A stretch of 51,727 nt of DNA from Deltaproteobacteria bacterium. Lineage in GTDB: Bacteria > Desulfobacterota > G020345765. Location of the stretch: positions 2,353,820 through 2,405,546 of the forward strand of contig CP070770.1 in the NCBI GenBank assembly GCA_020345765.1, in the 5' to 3' direction. Made by a program: the position numbers and the translations under genes. Numbering within the stretch: position 1 is the stretch's first letter; each line of letters begins with the position of its first letter. Below are positions 26,887-36,401 of the stretch, in pieces. The notes beneath the pieces are model-generated. The model did no database searches, was not told where the DNA came from, and saw only the letters and a program-made list of their open reading frames with translations.

Positions 26887-27321
26887 ATGATTACGAAAGA
26901 ATCGATATTCGAAAGTCACCTGAAGACCAAGGGGCTTAAGCTCACCCCTCAAAGAAAGGCGATCCTGGAGGAGGTTTTTGCCAGTCACGAGCACTTTGAC
27001 ATTGAGGAATTGTTTGCGAACCTGCGTAATAAGGGGAAGCGTATCTCCCGAGCGACTATTTATCGAACCCTTCCCCTGTTGGTTGAAAGCAACTTGATTA
27101 AAGAAGCTTTTCGCTATCAGGATAAGGTTAGCTACGAACATATATTCGGTCATGGCCATCATGATCATCTCCTCTGTATAAAATGTGGCAGGATTATTGA
27201 ATTTATGGATGAGAAGATAGAGGAATTGCAGGAAGCAGTTTGTAAGAAATATGGTTTTAAACCGACAGAGCATCGTTTAGGAATCAAAGGGTATTGTAAA
27301 AAGTGCATTAGTCATGAGTGA
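26887..27321 (+). CDS. fur: Fur-family metal-responsive regulator
   Basis: 144 residues. The winged helix (about 8-80) has LKLTPQRKAILEEVF and the recognition segment RISRATIYRTLPLLVE. The dimerisation domain has the metal-binding HGHHDHLLCIKCG (89-101) and a C-terminal CKKC, so Cys97, Cys100, Cys137 and Cys140 form the structural zinc site. Fur and PerR are hard to separate, but the genes that follow (feoA, feoB, TonB system) make iron the likely signal. With iron bound it would repress its own operon through the box at 26863-26877. It overlaps the upstream end of the longest feoA frame. Confidence 0.9.
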   Translation: MITKESIFESHLKTKGLKLTPQRKAILEEVFASHEHFDIEELFANLRNKGKRISRATIYRTLPLLVESNLIKEAFRYQDKVSYEHIFGHGHHDHLLCIKCGRIIEFMDEKIEELQEAVCKKYGFKPTEHRLGIKGYCKKCISHE

Positions 27322-27344
27322 ACCAATGTTGGAGAGACCAAGCT

Positions 27345-27590
27345 GTGGATAAAAAAATGGCCCTGCCCTTGAGCCAAATGAAGACAGGCCAAAAAGGTGT
27401 TGTGATTCAAATTGCGGGAGGACGTGGGCTCAACTCACGGCTGGCGGCCCTGGGAATACGGATAGGACATGAGGTAACCAAAGTCAGCTCCATGCTGATG
27501 GCCGGGCCGGTGGTTGTCAAGGTGGGAAATACCGAGATCGCGCTTGGCTTCGGGATGGCTCAGAAGATAATAGTAGAGGTAAACGAGTGA
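27345..27590 (+). CDS. feoA: FeoA, ferrous iron transport accessory protein
   Basis: 81 residues of an SH3-like fold: MALPLSQMKTGQKGVVIQI, GLNSRLAALGIRIGHEV, and a final PVVVKVGNTEIALGFGMAQKI. I chose GTG 27345 because GGAGAG sits 8 bases upstream; the frame is open to GTG 27318, and ATG 27357 is also possible. FeoA assists FeoB in Fe(II) import at the inner membrane. Its stop overlaps the feoB GTG start by four bases (GTGA). Confidence 0.9.
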   Translation: MDKKMALPLSQMKTGQKGVVIQIAGGRGLNSRLAALGIRIGHEVTKVSSMLMAGPVVVKVGNTEIALGFGMAQKIIVEVNE

Positions 27591-29440
27591 AGACCTGCGA
27601 GCAGTGCAAATCCGACACCTGCAAACATATTAAGTGGGTAAAAACGGAAACGGAAGATGCCCCAGATTCCGGTGAGAAGCACCGAGGCAAACATAAACGG
27701 CGAGTCCTCCTGATGGGTAATCCTAATGTGGGCAAAAGTGTGGTCTTCTCCCGGCTTACCGGGGTGAATGTGATCGCATCAAATTATCCCGGCACCACCG
27801 TCGAATACACTCAGGGGTTCCTGAAGGTCGGCGACGATATCACCGAGGTCATTGATGTGCCGGGAACCTATTCGCTGGAGCCTGCCTGTCAAGCAGAAGA
27901 AGTGGCCTTAAAGATGCTGAAAGAAGTGGAGCCCTCTGGCAAGAACGATACTTCCGAGGCTGGTGATCTGATAATTAATGTTGTTGATGCCACCAATCTG
28001 GAACGCAACCTCCATCTTACCCTCGATCTCCTTGAGAGAAATCTTCCCATGGTTGTTGCCCTCAACATGTGGGACGAGACCAAACACCGGGGGATCGAGA
28101 TTGATGTTGTTAAATTAGAAGAATACCTAGGAGTTCCGGTAATCCCCACCGTAGCTTTGACCGGTCAGGGGATAAAAGAGCTGGTCAGTAAGCTCCCGGA
28201 GGCATCCTCTCCCACCATACCGGTGAGGAACCATGACCTGAAATGGACGGATATCGGTAGAATGACCGTAGATGTCCAGAATATTACCCATCGCCACCAT
28301 ACGATCAGGGACCGAGTCGAGGAATGGAGTATGAAGCCCTGGAGCGGGCTCCTCTTTGCCGCCGTGATCATCTTCCTGAGCTTTGAGCTCATCAGGTTTA
28401 TCGGCGAGGGCCTGATCGGGTATCTCTTCGAGCCCCTGTTTGAAGATATTTATCTCCCTATCCTGATGAAATTAAGCGGGCTGTTGGGAAGCAGCGGATT
28501 CCTCCATGACATCCTGATCGGCAAACTCATTGACGGAAAGATCGACTTCGTCCAATCCTTCGGGCTTCTCTCCACTGGGCTTTTCGTCCCCCTGGGAATG
28601 GTCCTCCCTTATATCTTCTCATTTTATCTGATTCTGGGCTTTTTGGAGGATTGGGGCTACCTGCCCCGGCTGGCAGTTCTGGTTGATACCATTATGCACC
28701 GACTTGGTCTCCACGGTTATGCGATTCTCCCGATGATCCTGGGGCTGGGATGTAATGTCCCCGGGGCGATGGCCACCCGGGTGCTGGAGAGCCGAAGGGA
28801 GCGGTTTATTGCGGCTACCCTGATGTCCATTGCCGTGCCCTGCATGGCCCAGATCGCCGTTATTATAGGATTGGTAGGTCAGCGAGGAGGTATTTACGTG
28901 GCCCAGGTCTTTCTCACCCTCTTCCTGCTCTGGATAGTTCTGGGATTAGTTCTTAGACGGGTTATTAAAGGTATCAGTCCGGAATTGCTGGTGGAGATAC
29001 CGCCCTACCACATACCCTACTGGTCGGCCCTGCTCAAGAAACTGTGGATTAGGCTCTCGGGTTTCCTCCGGGAGGCCATCCCACTGGTACTTATCGGAGT
29101 CCTTCTGGTAAATATCCTTTATACCTTGAAGATTATTGACTTCCTTGCCCGGTTAGCCGGACCTTTTCTCACCACTCTCTGGGGAGTGCCGGACAGCGTT
29201 ATCTCCGCCCTGCTTATCGGTTTCCTGCGCAAGGATGTAGCGGTAGGAATGCTTGAGCCTTTAGGGCTTACTACCAAACAGTTGGTAATCTCGTGCACTG
29301 TGCTAACGGTCTACTTTCCCTGTATCGCTACCTTCGCCGTCCTGATCCGGGAATTGGGTGTAAAGGATATGTTTAAGAGTGCCCTCCTTATGATCCTGAC
29401 TGCCATAATTGTCGGATTCCTGCTAAATATGATATTATAG
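27587..29440 (+). CDS. feoB: FeoB, ferrous iron transporter with GTPase domain
   Basis: 617 residues. A short N-terminal stretch rich in Cys (Cys4, Cys7, Cys12) and basic residues precedes the G domain. G motifs: GNPNVGKS (44-51), DVPG and NMWD. The membrane part (from about residue 250) has two Gate domains, the first with LGLGCNVPGAMATRVLESR, the second with VLTVYFPCIATFAVLIREL. It imports Fe(II), the iron form available without oxygen. It is shorter than E. coli FeoB (773) mainly in the region between G domain and membrane. The N-terminal cysteines could bind metal. Confidence 0.95.
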   Translation: MKTCEQCKSDTCKHIKWVKTETEDAPDSGEKHRGKHKRRVLLMGNPNVGKSVVFSRLTGVNVIASNYPGTTVEYTQGFLKVGDDITEVIDVPGTYSLEPACQAEEVALKMLKEVEPSGKNDTSEAGDLIINVVDATNLERNLHLTLDLLERNLPMVVALNMWDETKHRGIEIDVVKLEEYLGVPVIPTVALTGQGIKELVSKLPEASSPTIPVRNHDLKWTDIGRMTVDVQNITHRHHTIRDRVEEWSMKPWSGLLFAAVIIFLSFELIRFIGEGLIGYLFEPLFEDIYLPILMKLSGLLGSSGFLHDILIGKLIDGKIDFVQSFGLLSTGLFVPLGMVLPYIFSFYLILGFLEDWGYLPRLAVLVDTIMHRLGLHGYAILPMILGLGCNVPGAMATRVLESRRERFIAATLMSIAVPCMAQIAVIIGLVGQRGGIYVAQVFLTLFLLWIVLGLVLRRVIKGISPELLVEIPPYHIPYWSALLKKLWIRLSGFLREAIPLVLIGVLLVNILYTLKIIDFLARLAGPFLTTLWGVPDSVISALLIGFLRKDVAVGMLEPLGLTTKQLVISCTVLTVYFPCIATFAVLIRELGVKDMFKSALLMILTAIIVGFLLNMIL

Positions 29441-29487
29441 TAAAATTGATTATCCCCGGAGGAAAAGCCCTTAATATAATCGGGAAG

Positions 29488-30330
29488 ATGAAAAAATTAG
29501 AATTTTATCTATTACTAATATTAATACTTTTCACTCCTCCTTCTTCTATTGCTGGAGATCCAAAGGATAATAAGGAAGAACTGGCTGCTATTCAGGAAGA
29601 GATCGAATCGACCAGGAGACTTTTGGAAGCAGAGCGGGCAGATCATCAAAGAGAAAAGGAGGAGGAATCCTTAGTTAAAGAGAGATTGGGGCAAGAGATA
29701 AAAGAAATGAAGGAACGGCAGAAGGAGCTCAAGCAGTTAAAAAAGGAACTCGAGGATCAAATCAGCCAGCTGTCACGGGAATGCGAGATGCTGATCAATA
29801 AAAAGGACTCGCTTGACGAGGAACTCATCGACCTAAGAAAGGTTTTGGTTGATTTTACCCGAAGCTTCAGAACCCAAATAGAAAAGGGATTCCCCTACAA
29901 TAAAGAAATCAGGAGCGCTGATCTTTTGATCCTGGAGAAAGACCTGGAGGGGGAGAGGGTGGAGAACCTGGAAGGGATAAACCGTCTCTGGGACTTGATT
30001 GAACATGAGATTTCTCTTGGGAGTGAGAGCGAAGTCTATCCGGGAGATCTACCTCAGGAAGAAATCGGCGTGAGAGGGGTCCGATATCTGCGACTGGGAA
30101 TGGTTTCGCTCGCCTATGTATCGGAAGACGGGAAGGAAGTGGGACTACTCATAAAGAAAGACGGGGATTACATATGGATGAAAGATCTCAATAAGGATCT
30201 AAAGGACTCGATCAAGGAAACGCAACATATCCTTGAAGGCAGAAGCGCATTCCGACTGGTTTACTTTCCCATCGACCTCAGTCTTCTCGAAATCCCTGGG
30301 ACTTCATTTATTGAGGATAAATCTAAGTAG
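29488..30330 (+). CDS. periplasmic DUF3450-like coiled-coil protein
   Basis: 280 residues from ATG 29488; the frame opens earlier at TTG 29446, but the ATG gives a clean signal peptide (KKLEFYLLLILILF, cleavage near IAG). A Glu/Lys-rich coiled coil (about 27-115) is followed by a folded part with LGSESEVYPGDLPQEE and LRLGMVSLAYVSEDGKEVG. This second half resembles that of the next gene and of DUF3450 proteins encoded with TonB2-type systems in Vibrio and relatives. It probably sits in the periplasm around the TonB energiser. The exact function is unknown even for the family. Confidence 0.65.
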   Translation: MKKLEFYLLLILILFTPPSSIAGDPKDNKEELAAIQEEIESTRRLLEAERADHQREKEEESLVKERLGQEIKEMKERQKELKQLKKELEDQISQLSRECEMLINKKDSLDEELIDLRKVLVDFTRSFRTQIEKGFPYNKEIRSADLLILEKDLEGERVENLEGINRLWDLIEHEISLGSESEVYPGDLPQEEIGVRGVRYLRLGMVSLAYVSEDGKEVGLLIKKDGDYIWMKDLNKDLKDSIKETQHILEGRSAFRLVYFPIDLSLLEIPGTSFIEDKSK

Positions 30331-30338
30331 ATTTAGAA

Positions 30339-31793
30339 ATGAGAAACTTAAAGTTAAAATCAACCTGGCAGTTAAAGACATCTTTATTGCTTGCCCTATC
30401 GTTATTGATGGCCCTCGGGTTAACTGAGATATCCCGGGCTGCCGAGAATGAGCTTTATGAGGCCAGCCAGACCCTCATCGAGTTAAAGAAGGAGCTTCGA
30501 GCCGAAAAGTCAAGCCGGATAAACAACAAGATCGATTCCTACAACCGACGGAAAGACCTGGAGGCCCAAATACGATCCCGGGAAAGGGAGATCGAAGATC
30601 TAAGGATCCTCGGTCTGAAACTGGAAAATGAGGTTCTGGAGCTGAACTCAAAGAAGGAAGAGATTACCCGTGAGGTTGAAAGCCTTGAGGGAAACATAAA
30701 TGAAATAAGAAAGTTTATTCTCGGAAAGTTTGAACAGCTGAGGGCAAAGGGGCTGACGTTATTCCCCTCCCGGTGCAAAGAAAAGATGGTTAGGCTCAAG
30801 GAGCTATCGGAGAAATATAAACCGGATGAATCGAATATTATCGATGGATTTCGCGAGCTCATTGCTTTCATTCTGGACGAGATCGCATCCGGTGAAACCT
30901 TGGAGGTTTATCCCGGTACTGTAAAGGTTAATGATGGGACTGAACTCAAGGCCCGGATCCTCAGGATAGGCCGGATAGCATCCCTCTTTCTTTCCTCTCA
31001 GGATGACAGGGTCGGGATCCTGCTAAAAAGAGAAGGAACCTATCAGTGGGAAGAGGGACTCAGTGAAACAAACCAAAGGAAGGTTAAAGAGCTATTTAAG
31101 ACTGCGTCCAGGAAAAATCCTGGACTCCTGGGGATTCCTCTGGATATTACCCTGGGGAGGCGTTCAACTGCTGAGGTGGAGGCCGCCCACGGTGTTAGCT
31201 CCTACCTAATAAGGGGTGGGCCGGTTATGATCCCCCTAATCCTGGTGGGACTGGCTGCCTTGATAATGATCGGTGAGAGGATTCTTTTCCTCCGTAAGAA
31301 CCGGATAGAAACCGGCGGGCTGATGGATCGGCTCAGTGGGTATCTCCAAGAAAAAAGATATCCCGAAGCAAAGAGATTTTTAGAGGAAAACCCCGGGGCT
31401 CTGGCAAGGGTTTTGGGGCGCGGCCTTTCTCGGACAGACCGGGGACGGGAAACCGTTCAGGAAGCGATCGAAGAGGCTATCTTGAGCGAGCTTCCCCCGC
31501 TCAAGAGGTTTCTTTCCGCAATTGGCATAATGGGATCGATTTCACCCCTTCTGGGGCTTCTGGGAACGGTAAGCGGGATGATCTCCACATTCAACGTAAT
31601 AACCCGTTTCGGTTCCGGGGACCCGAAGCTTCTCTCCGGGGGGATCTCCGAGGCGCTGATTACTACCGAGGTAGGACTGGCCATTGCGATCCCGGTCCTC
31701 CTGCTTCATAACCACCTGTCGAACCGGGTAGAGGAGATAATCTCCAAGCTTGAGGAGGGCTCCGCTAAATTCATTAACCTAATATTCCCCTGA
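30339..31793 (+). CDS. TtpC-like protein: DUF3450-like coiled coil fused to MotA/TolQ/ExbB channel domain
   Basis: 484 residues in two parts. Residues 1-275 repeat the layout of the preceding gene: signal or anchor (about 12-30), coiled coil (35-125), then SGETLEVYPGTVKVND and LRIGRIASLFLSSQDDRVG. Residues 290-480 are an ExbB-family domain with a membrane helix in RGGPVMIPLILVGLAALIM and the core GIMGSISPLLGLLGTVSGM and GISEALITTEVGLAIAI. This fusion is the mark of TtpC, needed for TonB2 function in Vibrio. The upstream gene looks like a duplicate of its N-terminal half. Confidence 0.82.
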   Translation: MRNLKLKSTWQLKTSLLLALSLLMALGLTEISRAAENELYEASQTLIELKKELRAEKSSRINNKIDSYNRRKDLEAQIRSREREIEDLRILGLKLENEVLELNSKKEEITREVESLEGNINEIRKFILGKFEQLRAKGLTLFPSRCKEKMVRLKELSEKYKPDESNIIDGFRELIAFILDEIASGETLEVYPGTVKVNDGTELKARILRIGRIASLFLSSQDDRVGILLKREGTYQWEEGLSETNQRKVKELFKTASRKNPGLLGIPLDITLGRRSTAEVEAAHGVSSYLIRGGPVMIPLILVGLAALIMIGERILFLRKNRIETGGLMDRLSGYLQEKRYPEAKRFLEENPGALARVLGRGLSRTDRGRETVQEAIEEAILSELPPLKRFLSAIGIMGSISPLLGLLGTVSGMISTFNVITRFGSGDPKLLSGGISEALITTEVGLAIAIPVLLLHNHLSNRVEEIISKLEEGSAKFINLIFP

Positions 31794-31813
31794 CCGCGGA
31801 CCGAGGAGAATTC

Positions 31814-32434
31814 ATGACGGAAGTTCCACTTAAAGCGATAACCGGAGGCGGGCTGGTAATGATCCCCCTGATAATTACCTCCCTTGTTATCTGGTATCTG
31901 ATAATTGAAAGGCTTACCCACCTGCGTAATGAAAAAATGGATATGGAGGCATTTATGTCCCATCTTCTTATGTTCCTTGAGCAGAACAAACGGGAGCAGG
32001 CCCATAAGCTATGTGATCTCACTCCCGGGCCACTATCACGGATTATAGCATCGGCACTCAGGGTGATTGAAAAGAGGAGGGAATCGGTGGAAAGAATAAT
32101 CAGGGAGGCTTCCCTCTCGGAAACACCCGGATTGTTAAAGAACCTCTCGGTCATCGGGATTCTTGCCGCGGTCACCCCCCTTCTCGGGCTCCTGGGAACG
32201 GTCAGTGGGATGGTTACGACCTTCAGGGCGATAAACCTATACGGAACCGGAGATCCGGAGGCCCTGGCGGGCGGTATCTCCGAGGCCCTCATTACCACTC
32301 AATACGGGCTGATAATTGGGATTCCCGGGATTATGTTTTACTTTTATCTCTCCTCGCGGACGGATAACCTCATAAAGGATATCGATAAACAGATACTGAA
32401 ATTCCTGAACGGTGTGAAGCAATTACATAAATAG
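31814..32434 (+). CDS. exbB: ExbB-family proton-channel subunit
   Basis: 206 residues with three membrane helices (about 17-36, 115-135, 160-180). The ExbB core is intact: the ILAAVTPLLGLLGTVSGM segment and GISEALITTQYGLIIGI. It starts 20 bases after the TtpC-like gene and is followed by exbD after 9 bases. With ExbD it harvests the proton gradient to energise TonB. Context, not sequence, separates it from TolQ, which is at 4059. Confidence 0.92.
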   Translation: MTEVPLKAITGGGLVMIPLIITSLVIWYLIIERLTHLRNEKMDMEAFMSHLLMFLEQNKREQAHKLCDLTPGPLSRIIASALRVIEKRRESVERIIREASLSETPGLLKNLSVIGILAAVTPLLGLLGTVSGMVTTFRAINLYGTGDPEALAGGISEALITTQYGLIIGIPGIMFYFYLSSRTDNLIKDIDKQILKFLNGVKQLHK

Positions 32435-32443
32435 TTTAATCAG

Positions 32444-32848
32444 ATGAAAACCTCGAGATTCTTAGGACAGCGGCGACCGGAGATAAATATCGCCCCCCTG
32501 GTGGACATGGTATTTCTCCTGCTGATATTCTTCATGGTTACCACCACCTTCAGCAAAGAGACGGGAGTGGAGGTAGCGAAGCCGAAGGCCAAGACCTCGA
32601 CGGCATTACACAAGGAGAATATCCTGATCGCTGTTACCGATAAGGGAACGATCCATATCCATAATAAACAGGTGGACCTGAAAGGTTTAAATGCCATCGT
32701 TAGGAGGATTATCCGGGACCAACCCAATTCCAGCGTAGTGATTATTGCCGATAAGAACGCCCGGGTGGCCCTGGTGGTTGATGTAATGGATGAGTGCAAA
32801 CTAGCCGGGGCAAAAAAGATCTCCCTCTCTGCGGTCCGGGAGGATTAG
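32444..32848 (+). CDS. exbD: ExbD-family subunit
   Basis: 134 residues: cytoplasmic N-terminus, one helix with IAPLVDMVFLLLIFFMVTT (Asp21 is the conserved intramembrane aspartate) and a periplasmic domain with LNAIVRRIIRDQPNSSVVIIADK. It pairs with the ExbB and TtpC-like proteins. Six bases separate it from tonB. Confidence 0.92.
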   Translation: MKTSRFLGQRRPEINIAPLVDMVFLLLIFFMVTTTFSKETGVEVAKPKAKTSTALHKENILIAVTDKGTIHIHNKQVDLKGLNAIVRRIIRDQPNSSVVIIADKNARVALVVDVMDECKLAGAKKISLSAVRED

Positions 32849-32854
32849 GAAAAG

Positions 32855-33484
32855 ATGGATAATTCCCCCCGAGAAATAAGACTATCACGAAATAAAGCTA
32901 ATGCCCTTTTCCTCTCATTATTGATCAATACCCTAATTTTCGTATTCTACCCGATGATCAACGAATTCCTGCATAAGGTAAAACCTTCCTTGAGCACCGC
33001 CCCGATCGAAGTGACCCGGATCGAGCTCAACAAACCTCCACCCCGGATAAGAAAAACCCCGGCTATTATTAAACGATCCCGACTACTGCTAACCCCGAGG
33101 ATACGCCGCAGCCTGGACCTGGGGGAAGAGGACCCTCAGCTCCTGGCCGGAGAGGCGGATATCTACGTGCCGGAGACACCCTACGAGATCGGAGAGGTCG
33201 ATGAACCCCCGCAGATTATCGACTACACTAAACCAAGGTATCCGAAAGTAGCGGAGCGTAACGGGCTGGAGGGAACCGTAATCCTGAGAATCCTTATAAA
33301 TGACCGAGGAGTAGTCCTTCAGGCAAGGATAGTCGAGATCAGGGGATTTCAGGGGTTCGGGACAGCAGCAGTGCAGGCCGTGAGACAATGGAGGTTCCGG
33401 CCGGCAATGATAAAAGATAACCCGGTAGCGGTATGGTGCACCCAGGAGATACGTTTTGAAATCAAAGATATTGAAAAACAATGA
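32855..33484 (+). CDS. tonB: TonB-family energy transducer
   Basis: 209 residues: membrane anchor (about 15-33), a Pro-rich periplasmic linker (KPPPRIRKTP, then ETPYEIGEVDEPPQI) and a C-terminal TonB domain (about 125-205) with YPKVAERNGLEGTVILRILI and AVRQWRFRPAMI. It is the last gene of the fur-feo-exb operon. It would carry energy to outer-membrane receptors such as the one at 45664. The linker is short, as in TonB2-type proteins, which need a TtpC partner. Confidence 0.92.
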   Translation: MDNSPREIRLSRNKANALFLSLLINTLIFVFYPMINEFLHKVKPSLSTAPIEVTRIELNKPPPRIRKTPAIIKRSRLLLTPRIRRSLDLGEEDPQLLAGEADIYVPETPYEIGEVDEPPQIIDYTKPRYPKVAERNGLEGTVILRILINDRGVVLQARIVEIRGFQGFGTAAVQAVRQWRFRPAMIKDNPVAVWCTQEIRFEIKDIEKQ

Positions 33485-33539
33485 AGTTTGACTGCCAACC
33501 CCAAAAATAATAGCAATTATCTTAAACTCCATTTTCCGC

Positions 33540-33568
33540 TTGCAAATTAGCCATTTATATGATATGAA
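33540..33568 (+). promoter_or_regulatory. possible sigma-70-type promoter for rpsB
   Basis: TTGCAA, 17-base spacer, TATGAA; each box has four of six consensus positions. Transcription would start near 33575, giving a leader of about 80 bases. The gap 33485-33655 shows no terminator hairpin. Confidence 0.35.
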
Positions 33569-33655
33569 AACCCTATGCAACAAAAGTATTCTGCTGGATA
33601 TTCAAAAAAGGCAGTAACTAATCAAACAAAATTAACCGCAATAGAAAGGAGTTAA

Positions 33656-34450
33656 ATGGCAAGTATTACTATGAAGGAATTGCTGGAAGCGGGGGTACAC
33701 TTCGGTCATCAGACAAAGCAGTGGAATCCCAAGATGAAACCTTATATCTTTGGAGCAAGGAGTGGGGTTTATATTATTGACCTTCAGAAGACGGCTAAGT
33801 TATTCCGGAATGCCTGTAAATTTCTGACCGAGACCGTAGGCAGTGGGGGCAACGTGCTCTTTGTGGGAACGAAGCGTCAGGCACAGGAACCAATCAGGGA
33901 AGAGGCACAGAAATGCGGGATGTTTTATGTTACTAACCGCTGGATGGGGGGGATGCTGACGAATTTTCAGACTATTAAGAAAAACCTGGATAGATTGAAG
34001 GAAATCGAGAAGTTGGAGACTGATGGAACCACTGAGTCTCTCCCGAAGAAGGAAGTCATCTCCCTTAAGCGGGAAAAAAGAAAGCTGGAGAGGTCCCTGG
34101 GAGGGGTAAAGGAGATGAAGAGGCTGCCGTCAGCGGTCTTCATCGTAGACACAAAGAAAGAAAGGATCGCGGTCAAGGAAGCTCAGAAGCTTGCTATTCC
34201 CATCATTGGTATTGTTGATACCAACAGCGATCCCGAAGGCATTGATTATATCATTCCCGGTAACGACGATGCCATTAGGGCCATCCGACTTATCACTTCC
34301 CGGGTATCCGATGCATGCCAGGAAGGGGCCAAATTGAGGGAGGAAGCACTCCGGACGGATAAAGACGAAAAAACCGAGAAGAAGGCTGTGGACACTGCCG
34401 AAGAGAAGGTTCCCGAAGTTATCGAGAAAGTGAAAATCCGGAGGAAGTAA
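33656..34450 (+). CDS. rpsB: 30S ribosomal protein S2
   Basis: 264 residues. It opens with [28 protein letters not shown] sequence, the S2 signature, and continues with [14 protein letters not shown] and [21 protein letters not shown]. The C-terminal 40 residues are a charged tail. AAAGGAG lies 5 bases before the ATG. It is the first gene of the common bacterial order rpsB-tsf-pyrH-frr. Confidence 0.98.
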   Translation: MASITMKELLEAGVHFGHQTKQWNPKMKPYIFGARSGVYIIDLQKTAKLFRNACKFLTETVGSGGNVLFVGTKRQAQEPIREEAQKCGMFYVTNRWMGGMLTNFQTIKKNLDRLKEIEKLETDGTTESLPKKEVISLKREKRKLERSLGGVKEMKRLPSAVFIVDTKKERIAVKEAQKLAIPIIGIVDTNSDPEGIDYIIPGNDDAIRAIRLITSRVSDACQEGAKLREEALRTDKDEKTEKKAVDTAEEKVPEVIEKVKIRRK

Positions 34451-34466
34451 GGATTAAGGAGTGAAG

Positions 34467-35090
34467 ATGGAGATCGAAATATCAATGATAAAGGAATTAC
34501 GAGCCAAGACCGGTGCTGGGGTTATGGATTGCAAGAATGCTCTGCTTGAAAGTAAGGGCAATATGGAACAGGCAGTGGTTCATTTACACGAGAAAGGCCT
34601 AGCGACGGTAGCTAAAAGAGCAAGGAAGATAACCTCTGAGGGCCTGGTAGAATCCTATGTCCATTTCGGCGGGAAAATTGGGGTTTTGGTGGAGGTTAAC
34701 TGCGAAACTGAATTTGTTGCTAAAACCAAAGAATTCCAAGTATTTGCCCACGACATTGCTATGCATATTGCCGCCTCTAATCCTTTCTATCTAACTAGAG
34801 AAGATGTTCCTGAGGAAGTCCTGGAGAAGGAGAAAGAAATCTATCGCGCTGAGGCTAAGGGTAAGGGTAAGCCGGAAAATGTAATGGAAAAGATAGTTGA
34901 GGGAAAGATGGAAAAGTTTTACTCCGAGGCTTGCCTGATGGACCAGCCTTTCATTAAGGATACCGAGTTGACCATTAATCAACTGTTGAATGAAATGATC
35001 GGCAAGTTAAAAGAGAATATTACTATTTCGCGCTTTGTCCGCTACCAGTTAGGAGAGAATTTAAAGCCCGAAGTTGATGAAGAAGCCTAA
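34467..35090 (+). CDS. tsf: elongation factor Ts
   Basis: 207 residues. ATG 34467 is preferred over the in-frame GTG 34461, because the GTG lies inside the AAGGAG ribosome binding site while the ATG is 5 bases from it. The N-terminal UBA-like part has [18 protein letters not shown], and the core has [18 protein letters not shown]-Ts exchanges GDP for GTP on EF-Tu. It is of the short type (about 200 residues, one core subdomain, as in Thermus) rather than the 283-residue E. coli type. It overlaps pyrH by 14 bases. Confidence 0.96.
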   Translation: MEIEISMIKELRAKTGAGVMDCKNALLESKGNMEQAVVHLHEKGLATVAKRARKITSEGLVESYVHFGGKIGVLVEVNCETEFVAKTKEFQVFAHDIAMHIAASNPFYLTREDVPEEVLEKEKEIYRAEAKGKGKPENVMEKIVEGKMEKFYSEACLMDQPFIKDTELTINQLLNEMIGKLKENITISRFVRYQLGENLKPEVDEEA

Positions 35091-35799
35091 GTTTAAACGG
35101 ATACTGCTGAAGCTAAGCGGAGAAGCTTTGGTCGGGAAAGAAGGATATGGAATCGACCTAAAAGCGACCAGGAATATTGCTGAACAGGTAAAGGAGGTTT
35201 ACAACTTAGGGGTGGAAGTAGCTATTGTGATCGGGGGAGGCAATATCTTTCGGGCAACCTCAGTCAGCGGCCAGGGGATGGAAAGAACTTCGGCTGACTA
35301 TATCGGGATGCTGGCCACCCTCATCAATAGCCTGACCCTCCGAGATGCTCTCGAGAATAATGGACTCAGTTGCCGAATACAGTCAGCACTTGAGGTCGGA
35401 AAACTGGCAGAGCCCTGTTTGGGAGAGCGGGCAATCGAGCATCTAAAAGAAGGACGTGTTGTAATTTTCGCCGGAGGTACCGGCAACCCATACTTCACCA
35501 CCGACACTGCTGCTTCCCTGCGGGCAATGGAAATCCATGCCGAAGTCATCCTGAAAGCTACCAAGGTCGATGGAGTCTATGACTCGGACCCCATGAAAAC
35601 TAAAGGGGCTCGAAAATTCGACCGGCTGAGTTATCTCGAGGTTCTAAGCAAAAACCTCAAGGTTATGGATGCCGCTGCTATTTCCTTGTGCCGGGACAAT
35701 AATCTACCCATAATTGTCTTTAACATTACGACCAGAGGAAATATTAAAAAGGTGATTTTAGGGGGGAAGATCGGGACGATTGTTGAGGAAAAAAAATGA
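35077..35799 (+). CDS. pyrH: UMP kinase
   Basis: 240 residues of the amino-acid-kinase fold: [15 protein letters not shown] at the start, [10 protein letters not shown], then [18 protein letters not shown] and a VDGVYDSDP segment. It phosphorylates UMP to UDP. ATG 35077 is used; TTG 35074 directly before it is the alternative. It overlaps tsf upstream and frr downstream (ATGA). Confidence 0.97.
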   Translation: MKKPKFKRILLKLSGEALVGKEGYGIDLKATRNIAEQVKEVYNLGVEVAIVIGGGNIFRATSVSGQGMERTSADYIGMLATLINSLTLRDALENNGLSCRIQSALEVGKLAEPCLGERAIEHLKEGRVVIFAGGTGNPYFTTDTAASLRAMEIHAEVILKATKVDGVYDSDPMKTKGARKFDRLSYLEVLSKNLKVMDAAAISLCRDNNLPIIVFNITTRGNIKKVILGGKIGTIVEEKK

Positions 35800-36353
35800 T
35801 CGAGGATGTCCTTAAAGAAATGAAAGATAATATGAACAAGGCGATCGAAGCTCTGCATACCAGTTTGGGTAAGATAAGAACTGGCAGGGCCTCCCTTTCC
35901 CTTCTGGAAGGAATCAGGGTTAATTACTATGGAACAGTAGTGCCCCTGAATCAAGCAGCAACCCTTTCGGTTCCTGAAAGTAAATTAATCGTCATCCAGC
36001 CCTGGGAGCCAAAATCCCTGGTCGAAATCGAGAAGGCTATTCTTAAGGCAGATCTGGGCCTTACGCCGATTAATGATGGCAAAATCATCCGCATTGCCAT
36101 CCCCCCTCTAACCGAGGAACGGAGAAAAGAACTGGTTAAGGTGGTTAAGAAGATTGCCGAGGAAACTAGGGTCTCGCTCCGGAACTCCCGGAGAGATGCC
36201 AACGAGATGCTAAAAGAGCTGGAAAAGGAAAAAGAGATCTCCGAGGATGATTTCCATACTAATCAAAATAAGGTTCAGAAAATTACCGACGAATATATCG
36301 AGAAAGTATCCGAGATCCTGAGCAGGAAAGAAAAAGAAATTATGGAGGTTTAA
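35796..36353 (+). CDS. frr: ribosome recycling factor
   Basis: 185 residues, standard length. The hinge and domain II are readable: [32 protein letters not shown] and [15 protein letters not shown]. The C-terminal long helix ends the protein. It splits post-termination ribosomes with EF-G. It is the last gene of the four-gene unit; the minus-strand deacetylase gene ends 48 bases later with no obvious hairpin between. Confidence 0.97.
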   Translation: MIEDVLKEMKDNMNKAIEALHTSLGKIRTGRASLSLLEGIRVNYYGTVVPLNQAATLSVPESKLIVIQPWEPKSLVEIEKAILKADLGLTPINDGKIIRIAIPPLTEERRKELVKVVKKIAEETRVSLRNSRRDANEMLKELEKEKEISEDDFHTNQNKVQKITDEYIEKVSEILSRKEKEIMEV

Positions 36354-36401
36354 TCCCCATTTTATCTACTTTATTCGCAATTCCCCTTCGAAATATCCTA
36401 T

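Noticed and set aside
27344..27352. Exact DnaA box TGTGGATAA at the feoA start
   Set aside because: It is single, overlaps a start codon and is within chance expectation for a 50 kb window, unlike the cluster at 37358.
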